From positions 1 through 8,578 of the forward strand of contig JBEGQX010000044.1 of the NCBI GenBank assembly GCA_041180805.1: 8,578 nucleotides of DNA. Reading direction: 5' to 3'. A program made the translations under genes and the position numbers. Positions 1 through 6,470 of the stretch are shown here, piece by piece. Source of the DNA: JBEGQX01 sp041180805. Lineage in GTDB: Bacteria > Planctomycetota > Planctomycetia > Gemmatales > Gemmataceae. The first letter of the stretch is position 1, and every line of letters starts with the position of its first letter. Under the pieces are notes generated by a model. The model was given only the letters and a program-made list of their open reading frames with translations, did not search any database and was not told where the DNA came from.

Positions 1-918
1 AATCAGCAGGATGTTGAATCCAATTCTCCACAAGTTGAAGGATTCATAGTCCGCGAATTAAGCCAGCACCCAAGCAATTACCGTTCTTCCGGCTGTTTGG
101 ATTCTTATCTAAAAAACGCTGGAATAGCTGGGATTGAAGGGATCGACACCAGGGCTTTAGTTCGAAAAATTCGCATTCGTGGAGCCATGAAAGGCATTAT
201 TTCCAGCACCGACCTGGATGATAAAAGCCTTGTTCAAAAAGCTATTTCCAGCCCATCGATTGTTGGGGCAGACTTGGCAAAAAAAGTAATGCCAACCAAA
301 ATATTCCAATGGACCGAGGGATTCACCAGCAATCTTGTCACATATTTACCCACACATAAGCCATCACATAAGGTAGTAGCGTTGGATTTCGGCATGAAAC
401 AAAATATCCTCCGCTGCCTTGTTCAGGTTGGCTGTCAGGTCACTGTATTACCGGGAAATTGCAAAGCTGAAGATGTTCTTTCCCATAACCCGGATGGGAT
501 TTTTCTTTCAAACGGCCCTGGCGATCCTGCAGCTGTTATTTACGCTCATGAAACCATTCGTTCCTTGGTTGGCAAAAAACCCATCTTTGGAATTTGTCTT
601 GGCCATCAGTTAATTGGCCATGCTTGTGGGGCAAAAACCTTTAAATTGAAATTTGGTCACAGGGGATCCAATCAACCTGTATTGAACCTCGAAAACAAAA
701 AGGTGGAGATTACCTCACAAAACCACGGTTTCGCTGTCGATGCCGACTCACTTCCTGCCGAAATGGAAGTTACCCACATCAACCTTAACGACAACACGGT
801 TGAGGGTATGAAACATAAAAAACACAAAGTCATGAGTGTTCAATATCATCCGGAATCATCGGCGGGACCACATGACAGCGGTTATCTTTTTGAATCTTTC
901 CGGGAAATGATGGGATAA
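1..918 (+). CDS. carA: Carbamoyl-phosphate synthase small subunit (glutaminase), 5'-truncated
   Basis: This subunit hydrolyses glutamine and passes ammonia to the large subunit CarB, which makes carbamoyl phosphate for pyrimidines and arginine in the cytoplasm. The reading frame is open from base 1, so the start lies outside the window; by comparison with the family roughly 60-70 residues are missing. The visible 305 residues hold the end of the CarA N-terminal domain (VEGFIVREL, then GIEGIDTRALVRKIR at 44-58). A class I glutamine amidotransferase domain follows: the LSNGPGDP oxyanion region at about 169-176, the nucleophile Cys199 in FGICLGHQ, and His283/Glu285 in QYHPES. All three catalytic residues are present, so the enzyme looks active. 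It ends with TAA at 916-918. No carB is visible; the next gene begins 27 bp downstream on the same strand and may be co-transcribed. Identification is secure; only the start is unknown. Confidence 0.96.
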   Translation, partial: NQQDVESNSPQVEGFIVRELSQHPSNYRSSGCLDSYLKNAGIAGIEGIDTRALVRKIRIRGAMKGIISSTDLDDKSLVQKAISSPSIVGADLAKKVMPTKIFQWTEGFTSNLVTYLPTHKPSHKVVALDFGMKQNILRCLVQVGCQVTVLPGNCKAEDVLSHNPDGIFLSNGPGDPAAVIYAHETIRSLVGKKPIFGICLGHQLIGHACGAKTFKLKFGHRGSNQPVLNLENKKVEITSQNHGFAVDADSLPAEMEVTHINLNDNTVEGMKHKKHKVMSVQYHPESSAGPHDSGYLFESFREMMG

Positions 919-945
919 CCTTTTCCCTTACTAATAGGAATCGCC

Positions 946-1926
946 ATGTATCTACCATCGATCTTGGCTTTTTTTACCCAAATAACCTTGGGATTTACCT
1001 CCCCGGATTTTCGTTTTCCCCTTGAAACTGGGTCGCTTGAAGTAGGAAACCATAAAGAACCGGAAACAACTCCAAAAGAATATCAGTTACAAACAACCAA
1101 AATAGATTTCACTTTACGCCCGAAAAGCCTTTTACCCCATTCAAACACTGATATTTATGTCTTAACTTTTAATTCGCCTATTAAATCACCTCATTTGGAA
1201 AATAATACCGTCTATGCGGAATACTATGTCCCCAAGGGTGAAAAGATTTTCCCTGCCACCATAGTTCTGGACATTACAGGTGGTGATCAATCACTTTCCA
1301 GATCCATAGCAACACATCTCGCTAGCAAAGGGGTAGGGGCCCTCTTTGTTCAAATGGCGTATTATGGCCCCAGGCGTCCTCCTAAAAGCGGAATGAGGTT
1401 ACTTTCCCCAGACCTTAAACATACTTTTCGCGCCATTCAACAAACGGTTTTAGATGTAAGAACTGCTGTAGCTTGGTTAAAAAGTCGTGAAGAAGTTGAT
1501 AAAAAGCGAATTGCTATTACTGGAACCAGCCTTGGGAGCATGGTTGGGGCTTTAAGTGCTGAAATGGAACCTGATGTTACAAAAGTTGTGGTTTTACTTG
1601 GAGGGGGCGGCCTTATTGACGGTTATCTGGAACATCCCGCTGCGAAGCCTTTTAAACAAGCCTTTTTGCTTTTTGGTGGTAAAAAAGAAGACCTTTCCAA
1701 ACTGCTTGCCCCAGTGGACCCGATAACGAGAGCCGAGAATCTTAAATCCAAACAGGTAATCCAGTTCGCTGGCAGCAGGGATGAAATAGTACCTCCCCAA
1801 ATGGCCAAACTGTTATGGGAAAAAAGCGGCCAACAAACTATTTATTGGTACGACTGCGGGCATTACTCCGCAGCCTGGTACCTGTTTGATGTGCTTCAAA
1901 AAATTGTAAAGCACCTTAAAGATTAA
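946..1926 (+). CDS. Alpha/beta-hydrolase family protein (probable esterase), putative exported or anchored
   Basis: A 326-residue alpha/beta-hydrolase of dienelactone hydrolase/acetylxylan esterase type; the substrate cannot be named. The nucleophile elbow is GTSLG with Ser195. The acid is likely Asp279 in AGSRDEIVP, and the base is His306 in CGHYSA. These are in the correct order and spacing for a complete catalytic triad. The oxyanion side probably comes from the strand and loop VLDITGGD (108-114). The first 19 residues (MYLPSILAFFTQITLGFTS) are hydrophobic but have no basic n-region and no lipobox, so a signal peptide or anchor is possible rather than shown. About 90 residues precede the hydrolase core and are unassigned. 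The start is supported by AGGAA at 936-940, five bases before the ATG. It lies 27 bp after carA, perhaps in one transcript, and its stop is 7 bp from the convergent typA stop. Confidence 0.85.
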   Translation: MYLPSILAFFTQITLGFTSPDFRFPLETGSLEVGNHKEPETTPKEYQLQTTKIDFTLRPKSLLPHSNTDIYVLTFNSPIKSPHLENNTVYAEYYVPKGEKIFPATIVLDITGGDQSLSRSIATHLASKGVGALFVQMAYYGPRRPPKSGMRLLSPDLKHTFRAIQQTVLDVRTAVAWLKSREEVDKKRIAITGTSLGSMVGALSAEMEPDVTKVVVLLGGGGLIDGYLEHPAAKPFKQAFLLFGGKKEDLSKLLAPVDPITRAENLKSKQVIQFAGSRDEIVPPQMAKLLWEKSGQQTIYWYDCGHYSAAWYLFDVLQKIVKHLKD

Positions 1927-1933
1927 AACATTA

Positions 1934-3751
1934 TCAGGAAGATTGCCTTGCGTTTTTCTTCCTATCCGTCTCTTTGAGGAAAGTCTTCCTAAGGCGAATG
2001 GCTTTGGGAGTAACTTCCACTAGCTCATCATCTTCGATGTATTCCAGAGCAAGTTCAAGCGTAAGGACTTTTGGTGGCTTGATAATAATAGACTTGTCTG
2101 ATCCTGACGCACGCATATTGGTAAGTTTCTTTTCACGGCAAGCATTCACCGGCAGATCATTATCTCTGCAATGCTCACCAAGAATTTGCCCTTCGTAAAC
2201 CTCATCACCAACAGGCACAAAAAGAATTCCCCTATCCTGCAGATTATCCAGGGCATACGCTGTGACTCGACCGTTTTCTGTTGATACTAAAACACCGTTT
2301 GCTCTCTGGGGGATACCACCCTTTACCGGTTGATAATCATAAAAGTTATGGTGAACGATTGCTTCGCCACTGGTTGCAGTCATCAGCCTGGTCCTCAGGC
2401 CAATTAATCCGCGTGCTGGAATAAGGAATTCAATATGGGTCAAGGCACCTTTACCATCCATCTTCAAGCATTCACCCCTGCGATTACCAACCAATTCCAT
2501 GACGGAACCAACGGTGTTTGGCGGGGTTTCAATCACCAGGTATTCGACTGGTTCAAGCTCATTGTCACCATCTTTTTTGGTGATAACGCGAGGCTTTCCA
2601 ACAGAAAGTTCGAACCCTTCCCGACGCATATTTTCGAGCAATACTGAAAGATGAAGCAATCCACGACCCGCAACATGAAATTCATCTTTTTTCACTTCAT
2701 CTGGCGTAACCCGCAACGCAACATTCGATTCCAGTTCTTTCATAAGCCGGTCACGCAACTGCCTACTGGTCACATAAGTGCCTTCCTGACCAGTAAATGG
2801 TGAGTCATTGATTCGGAAAACCATACTCAGAGTTGGTTCATCAACTTTAATTGCAGGTAATGGAACAGGATTATCCAATGCAGCGATGGTATCGCCAATT
2901 TCCACATCTTCCAAACCAACCACTGCGCAGATATCTCCGGCAGTAGCTTCTTCAGCATCAATTCTTCCAAGGCGATCAAAAGAGTAAAGCTGGGTGAGAT
3001 TTTTTTCCTTTTTTGCACCATCCGGCTTTAGGTGGGCAATACGCTGACCTTTTTTCAATTTACCTGCAAAGATACGCCCCACGGCAATTCTTCCAACAAA
3101 TTCGCTGTAATCCAAGGTTACAACAAGCATTTGCAAAGCTGCATTTACATCCGCCTCGGGACCGGGAACGTGTTTTAGTATCGAATCAAAAAGCGGTCTA
3201 AAATCCTTGGCAGGAACATTCATATCCAAAGTGGCCAGGCCATCGCGACCCGAAGCGTATATTACTGGAAAATCAAGAGTCTTTTCATCGGCATCTAATT
3301 CCACAAAAAGATCAAAAACGCCGTTAAGAACCTCGTCTATTCTGGCATCCGGCCTGTCAATCTTATTGATGACAACAATAGGTCTTAAGCCACAGGCAAA
3401 TGCTTTTCGCAACACAAATCTGGTCTGGGGCATAACTCCTTCGGCTGCGTCCACCAAAAGCAACGCACCATCTGCCATTTTCAAAACACGCTCCACCTCA
3501 CCACCGAAGTCAGCATGGCCTGGGGTATCCAGGATGTTGATTTTTGTATCACCAATTTTCAGGGCAATATTTTTCGCCAGGATGGTAATACCACGCTCTC
3601 TTTCCAGATCGTTGGAATCCAGAATTCTTTCGCCCCGTAGTTCACTTTCTCGAAAAAGACCGGACTGCCTAAGCATCTGATCAACGAGAGTTGTTTTGCC
3701 ATGATCAACGTGGGCAATGATGGCGATGTTTCTGATATCATTTCTTTGCAT
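1934..3751 (-). CDS. typA: Ribosome-associated translational GTPase TypA/BipA
   Basis: TypA/BipA is an EF-G-like GTPase that binds the ribosome and acts in 50S assembly and in growth under stress or cold. The 605-residue length is typical. G motifs are intact: AHVDHGKT (13-20), RERGITI (51-57), DTPGH (75-79), NKID (129-132) and SGRDG (167-171). They are followed by domain II (from about 205), the EF-G III/V-like domains, and the TypA-specific C-terminal domain ending near VEVTPKAIRLRK. The planctomycete-like wording (GERILDSNDLERERGITILAKNIA) supports the lineage guess. The start ATG at 3751-3749 follows a GGTGA on the minus strand with six bases between. It is divergent from sixA across a 148-bp spacer holding a TATAAT on its own strand. 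Its 3' end converges with the hydrolase gene, leaving only 7 bp between the stops. Confidence 0.97.
   Translation of the reverse strand: MQRNDIRNIAIIAHVDHGKTTLVDQMLRQSGLFRESELRGERILDSNDLERERGITILAKNIALKIGDTKINILDTPGHADFGGEVERVLKMADGALLLVDAAEGVMPQTRFVLRKAFACGLRPIVVINKIDRPDARIDEVLNGVFDLFVELDADEKTLDFPVIYASGRDGLATLDMNVPAKDFRPLFDSILKHVPGPEADVNAALQMLVVTLDYSEFVGRIAVGRIFAGKLKKGQRIAHLKPDGAKKEKNLTQLYSFDRLGRIDAEEATAGDICAVVGLEDVEIGDTIAALDNPVPLPAIKVDEPTLSMVFRINDSPFTGQEGTYVTSRQLRDRLMKELESNVALRVTPDEVKKDEFHVAGRGLLHLSVLLENMRREGFELSVGKPRVITKKDGDNELEPVEYLVIETPPNTVGSVMELVGNRRGECLKMDGKGALTHIEFLIPARGLIGLRTRLMTATSGEAIVHHNFYDYQPVKGGIPQRANGVLVSTENGRVTAYALDNLQDRGILFVPVGDEVYEGQILGEHCRDNDLPVNACREKKLTNMRASGSDKSIIIKPPKVLTLELALEYIEDDELVEVTPKAIRLRKTFLKETDRKKNARQSS
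1936..1963. terminator. Weak candidate hairpin at the hydrolase/typA convergent junction
   Basis: AGGAAGA (1936-1942) and TCTTCCT (1957-1963) form a perfect 7-bp inverted repeat with a 14-base loop. It lies in the last codons of typA and just past the hydrolase stop. On the minus strand it is followed by a poor, interrupted T stretch, and on the plus strand by none. It could slow transcription from either side because the genes leave no intergenic room for a terminator, but the signal is weak on its own. Confidence 0.22.
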
Positions 3752-3801
3752 GCTATTTCACCAAATCCTTACTTCCAACATTTCAAATAGAGCGAACTGA
3801 A

Positions 3802-3807
3802 ATTATA
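3802..3807 (-). promoter_or_regulatory. Candidate -10 element for typA
   Basis: On the minus strand this is a perfect TATAAT, about 50 bases upstream of the typA ATG, giving a plausible leader of about 45 bases. No good -35 sits at 16-18 bp: the best TTGA match (TTGATT, minus strand 3827-3822) is only 14 bp away. The assignment therefore rests on the -10 and its position. Confidence 0.4.
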
Positions 3808-3822
3808 TGCAAAAGGCGCATA
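3806..3822. repeat. Inverted repeat in the typA/sixA divergent spacer
   Basis: TATGC and GCATA are separated by AAAAGGC, a 5-bp dyad with a 7-base spacer. The left arm overlaps the typA -10 (TATAAT, minus) and the right arm overlaps a plus-strand CATAAT (3819-3824) that is the best -10-like match for sixA. The position between two divergent -10 candidates fits a shared operator, but arms this short also occur by chance. Confidence 0.3.
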
Positions 3823-3860
3823 ATCAAAAGGGAAGAATGGAAGAAGAAGCCTTAGGAAAT

Positions 3861-3870
3861 AAGATATCTT
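3861..3870. repeat. 10-bp perfect palindrome upstream of sixA
   Basis: AAGATATCTT is a perfect palindrome ending 29 bases before the sixA ATG. It could be an operator in the sixA leader or simply AT-rich sequence. No function can be assigned. Confidence 0.2.
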
Positions 3871-3899
3871 TAGAAAAACTCGCACATTAGGAACCAAAC

Positions 3900-4394
3900 A
3901 TGGAAATCCTTATCGTTCGCCACGCGGAAGCCTTGGATATGGATGGAACAGATATCCTTACAGATACCGAGAGACCTCTAAGCCAAAGGGGCCTAAAACA
4001 AGCCAAAAGGCTAAGAAAAAGCCTTAAAAAGTTAAAATGGAGCCCTGACTTTGTTTTAACCAGTCCTTTGGTTAGGGCCAAACATACCGCACAGTTGGTT
4101 TTCCCGAAACTTGTCAACCCATCTAAAACTTATTTTGAAAAAGATGAACTGAAGGCAGGTGCAAGCCCGGAAATCATTGTTAGTGCCCTAAATGATTTGG
4201 CTTTTGAGAAAATTGCATTGTTTGGACATATGCCTGACCTGGCAATCTTGACAAGCTGGCTATTGGGATACCAAGGTTGCGGCTTTAGCCTTGATAAGTG
4301 CGGAGCGGCACTTTTACAGTTGGAGGGTAACCCTCGTTTTTCAAGCGCCTATTTACGCTGGCTTATAACACCGGAATGGAAAGCCAGAGGCTAA
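3900..4394 (+). CDS. sixA: SixA-type phosphohistidine phosphatase (histidine phosphatase superfamily)
   Basis: SixA-family enzymes remove phosphate from phosphohistidine in cytoplasmic phosphorelay or phosphotransfer proteins, through a phospho-histidine enzyme intermediate. The 164-residue protein is the short, single-domain form. The catalytic RHG-type motif is VRHAEA with Arg7 and His8. Arg25 (ERPLSQRG) and Arg59 (TSPLVRAKHTA) fit the phosphate pocket, and the second catalytic histidine is His110 in LFGHMPDL. The C-terminus (YLRWLITPEW) matches the SixA subgroup rather than phosphoglycerate mutases. The start is well supported: AGGAA at 3889-3893 with six bases before ATG. The target is unknown, since no HPt or kinase gene is nearby. 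It ends 5 bp before the convergent nucleoside-hydrolase stop. Confidence 0.88.
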   Translation: MEILIVRHAEALDMDGTDILTDTERPLSQRGLKQAKRLRKSLKKLKWSPDFVLTSPLVRAKHTAQLVFPKLVNPSKTYFEKDELKAGASPEIIVSALNDLAFEKIALFGHMPDLAILTSWLLGYQGCGFSLDKCGAALLQLEGNPRFSSAYLRWLITPEWKARG

Positions 4395-4399
4395 GTATT

Positions 4400-5338
4400 T
4401 CAAAACGATTCCATAATACGCAAGATTCTACTGCGTATTTCTAATTCTTCAATATCCACCGCCATTTCAATGGCACCATTCTTCTTCACACCCCAGCGGG
4501 TGTCTATGACGCTCATTCCCCTGGTTAAATGGCCATGGGTTTCCACATTAACACAAACAGTCTTTGTTTTGATTTTTCCTGGAAGTATCAAAGGGATTAA
4601 CCCTAAAACATCTTTCAAATGAAAACCTTCGATTCCATATATCGCGGAAGTCGCCCCAATTCCGTGTGAAACTATTTTCTTCAAAAACTGGCTGGCGTTT
4701 GAATCCTGACAAGGCATTTGCAACAACTCACTCGGAGAAAAAACAAGCCTGCGCATGACATCTAACGGAAGCAATGTGGTATGTGCCCCACAATGAAGAG
4801 TCTTTTGCGCAGAAGCCGGATCACAGAAAAAATGAAATTCTGAAACTGGGCCGCTGTTGCCCGGCTCGTGCCAGGTCCCCCCCAACACAACGAGTTTTTC
4901 GATTAATGAAGGTAACTCCGGTTCCCGCTCTATAGCCTTGGCAAATAGAGTACAAGGCCCCATGATTACCACAGAGACTTCATGTTTATGCTGTTTCACC
5001 AAATCGACCAGTAATTTGTCGGATGGTGTCAAACGATGAAGTTTTGCCGTGGGGAAGTCTATTCCTCCAAGACCATTTGAACCATGTAATCTGGTGCCAT
5101 CTGTATCGTATTCAATTGAAATTGCGGATCCAATTCGGGGCCATCGCGGCGGATCCACTTGCTCCAGAATGATCTGCGCATTCACCGTGGCTTGGGAAGA
5201 AGAAACATTACCTGCAGTCGGCAAAACACCAAGTAATTCAATGGAAGGTTCATGGAGTGCCAGAATGGTGGCAAATGCACCATCTATACCTGGATCGGTT
5301 ATCAGGACTATCTTTTTACCCACAACAACCCCATTCAT
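4400..5338 (-). CDS. Nucleoside hydrolase (IUNH) family protein with a divergent active site
   Basis: The 312 residues follow the inosine-uridine nucleoside hydrolase fold, whose members cleave the N-glycosidic bond of ribonucleosides using a bound Ca2+. Family marks are ITDPGID at the N-terminus (13-19), TAGNVSSSQATVNAQIILE (41-59), HGSNGLGG (85-92), MGPCT (126-130), VLGG (151-154) and SEFHFFCDP (166-174). Several key residues differ from the family. The DxDPGxDD cluster reads ITDPGIDG, so the first Asp is Ile13 and the last, a metal ligand, is Gly20. The ribose-contact Asn after the conserved Glu167 is His169. The usual HD pair near the C-terminal metal site reads Lys242-Asp243. It may be an enzyme with a changed substrate, or inactive. 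ATG overlaps the trpD stop as ATGA with no clear ribosome binding site, implying translational coupling. Membership is confident; activity is not. Confidence 0.85.
   Translation of the reverse strand: MNGVVVGKKIVLITDPGIDGAFATILALHEPSIELLGVLPTAGNVSSSQATVNAQIILEQVDPPRWPRIGSAISIEYDTDGTRLHGSNGLGGIDFPTAKLHRLTPSDKLLVDLVKQHKHEVSVVIMGPCTLFAKAIEREPELPSLIEKLVVLGGTWHEPGNSGPVSEFHFFCDPASAQKTLHCGAHTTLLPLDVMRRLVFSPSELLQMPCQDSNASQFLKKIVSHGIGATSAIYGIEGFHLKDVLGLIPLILPGKIKTKTVCVNVETHGHLTRGMSVIDTRWGVKKNGAIEMAVDIEELEIRSRILRIMESF
4415..4439 (+). terminator. Candidate terminator hairpin for sixA inside the neighbour's 3' end
   Basis: AATACGCA (4415-4422) and TGCGTATT (4432-4439) form a perfect 8-bp stem with a 9-base loop, starting 20 bases after the sixA stop. 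Plus-strand sequence after the stem is TCTAATTCTTC, moderately T-rich but interrupted. It lies in the last codons of the convergent nucleoside hydrolase gene. Confidence 0.38.
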
Positions 5339-6360
5339 TTTTGAGAGAAAAAATCTCGAAGCCTGTTGTATAGATTCAATGCTTTCTTCTCACAAAGAAC
5401 CGATCTTGCAAGATTTACCCCATCTTTCAGGGAAGGCGAAATTCCAAATCCCCAAAAGCCCAGCCCCGCATTTGCCATCACCACATCGCTGGCCGGTCCC
5501 ACCTTCCCGGAAAGTACTTCTAATATAATTTTTGCACTCGCTTCCACAGAATCAATGGCAAGTTGGCTTGTAGCCACACTGGGTAATCCAAAATCTTCGG
5601 GTTGAAGTATTTTTGAATGTATTTGATCCGGTTTAACGATTCGAATTTCAGTGGGTGAATCTAATACTGCCTCGTCGACCCTACCCCCACCACAAAGCAC
5701 AATTCCACTTTTTCCCATCTTTTGAAGAGCCCGGCTGTACAAATCAAGGTCTTGGTTTCGTCCAACCCCTAGCAGATGAAATCTGACTCTAGCCGGATTT
5801 ACCAGGGGCCCGACAAAGTTAAAAATTGTCTTGAAACCCAATTGCTTTCTAATTGGAGCGATGTTTTTAAGGAATGGATAAAATGCCGGGGCAAAGCAGA
5901 AACATATTTTTTCTTTTTCAAAACAGGTTGCCAGATCTTCCATGGAAACATCCATGGGAATACCAAGCTGAATAAGCACATCAGCACTTCCAGATTTGCC
6001 AGAAGCCGCCCTGTTGCCATGTTTGACAATTGGCACCCCACCGGCCGCCAAGACAAATGCAACCGTTGTGGAAACATTAAAAGATGAAGAATAATCCCCA
6101 CCAGTGCCGCAGGTATCCATGGCATTCGTGATAGGGGATATTCCAAGCGAATTTCCTTTTTGTAACAAGGCATCCGCTGCATTGGATAGAAAATCAGGAG
6201 AAAATCCATGGTCGGCTAATGAAAACAGAAATGCTCCAAACACGGCTTCAGGTTCAGGATTTTCCAAAAATGAACGAAACAAGTCCAACGCCAAAGTTTC
6301 ATCCAAGGCTTTATTCTCAATAATGTTACGAAAATAGGAACTTAGATTTTGAATGTTCAA
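5335..6360 (-). CDS. trpD: Anthranilate phosphoribosyltransferase
   Basis: TrpD transfers phosphoribose from PRPP to anthranilate, the second step of the tryptophan branch. The 341 residues are of normal length. There is a helical N-terminal domain, then the PRPP-binding GTGGD (85-89) and FNVSTTVAFVLAAGG. Next come KHGNRAASGKSGSADVL (113-129), RKQLGFKTIFNFVGPLVNP (171-189) and the metal-binding Asp229-Glu230 in GGGRVDEAV. All are characteristic of true TrpD rather than thymidine phosphorylase-like relatives. The start is taken as TTG at 6360-6358, because GAAGGG precedes it on the minus strand with about six bases between and the family N-terminus (MNIQNLSSYF) fits. No other trp gene is in view. 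Its TGA overlaps the ATG of the nucleoside-hydrolase-like gene by 4 bp. It is divergent from lexA. Confidence 0.95.
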   Translation of the reverse strand: MNIQNLSSYFRNIIENKALDETLALDLFRSFLENPEPEAVFGAFLFSLADHGFSPDFLSNAADALLQKGNSLGISPITNAMDTCGTGGDYSSSFNVSTTVAFVLAAGGVPIVKHGNRAASGKSGSADVLIQLGIPMDVSMEDLATCFEKEKICFCFAPAFYPFLKNIAPIRKQLGFKTIFNFVGPLVNPARVRFHLLGVGRNQDLDLYSRALQKMGKSGIVLCGGGRVDEAVLDSPTEIRIVKPDQIHSKILQPEDFGLPSVATSQLAIDSVEASAKIILEVLSGKVGPASDVVMANAGLGFWGFGISPSLKDGVNLARSVLCEKKALNLYNRLRDFFSQK

Positions 6361-6386
6361 TTTTTACCCTTCTACGGTTGCTGTTC

Positions 6387-6415
6387 AATATCTTTGGTCA
6401 AATTGTAACCCTCAA
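6387..6415 (-). promoter_or_regulatory. Candidate trpD promoter
   Basis: On the minus strand TTGAGG (6415-6410) and GATATT (6392-6387) are 17 bp apart, each matching four of six sigma70 positions. The predicted transcript would start near 6380, giving a leader of about 20 bases that includes the GAAGGG ribosome binding site. The -10 overlaps one copy of an 8-bp direct repeat (TGTTCAAT at 6354-6361 and 6382-6389). This is a weak, position-supported prediction. Confidence 0.3.
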
Positions 6416-6437
6416 TAGTAAGAAAAACCTTGCAATT

Positions 6438-6443
6438 TATAAA
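6438..6443 (+). promoter_or_regulatory. Candidate -10 element for lexA
   Basis: TATAAA matches five of six -10 positions and would place the transcript start near 6450, upstream of both dyads and the ribosome binding site. No acceptable -35 lies 16-18 bp upstream (the hexamer there is ATAGTA). An alternative -35-like TTGCAA (6430-6435) has only poor -10 partners. The lexA promoter is thus not firmly placed. Confidence 0.25.
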
Positions 6444-6451
6444 AATAAGGT

Positions 6452-6467
6452 TACATATACCTATGTA
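6452..6467. promoter_or_regulatory. Second dyad in the lexA control region
   Basis: TACATA (6452-6457) and TATGTA (6462-6467) are perfect inverted arms around the 4-base spacer TACC, ending 3 bases before the LexA box dyad. The 6-4-6 geometry resembles the adjacent box but the arms lack GAAC/GTTC. It could be a divergent second LexA site, a site for another regulator of lexA or trpD, or chance in AT-rich DNA. Confidence 0.35.
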
Positions 6468-6470
6468 CAT

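Noticed and set aside
3207..3680. 157-residue plus-strand open frame opposite typA
   Set aside because: It is wholly antisense to the highly conserved typA G domain, has a serine/arginine-rich shadow composition and no recognisable motif.
4382..4392. AGCC-AGA-GGCT hairpin at the sixA stop as a minus-strand terminator
   Set aside because: A 4-bp stem with a 3-base loop and no proper T run is common by chance.
5049..5528. 159-residue plus-strand open frame across the trpD/hydrolase junction
   Set aside because: It is antisense to two well-identified genes and shows no family motif.
5799..6209. 136-residue minus-strand open frame inside trpD
   Set aside because: It overlaps the trpD catalytic core in another frame and resembles no protein.
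6349..6360. TTGAATGTTCAA as a second LexA box near trpD
   Set aside because: The arms are GAA/TTC with a two-base centre, not GAAC-N4-GTTC, so the spacing is wrong for LexA.
6430..6435. TTGCAA as a -35 shared by lexA and trpD
   Set aside because: It is palindromic and thus present on both strands, but no reasonable -10 lies 16-18 bp away on either.
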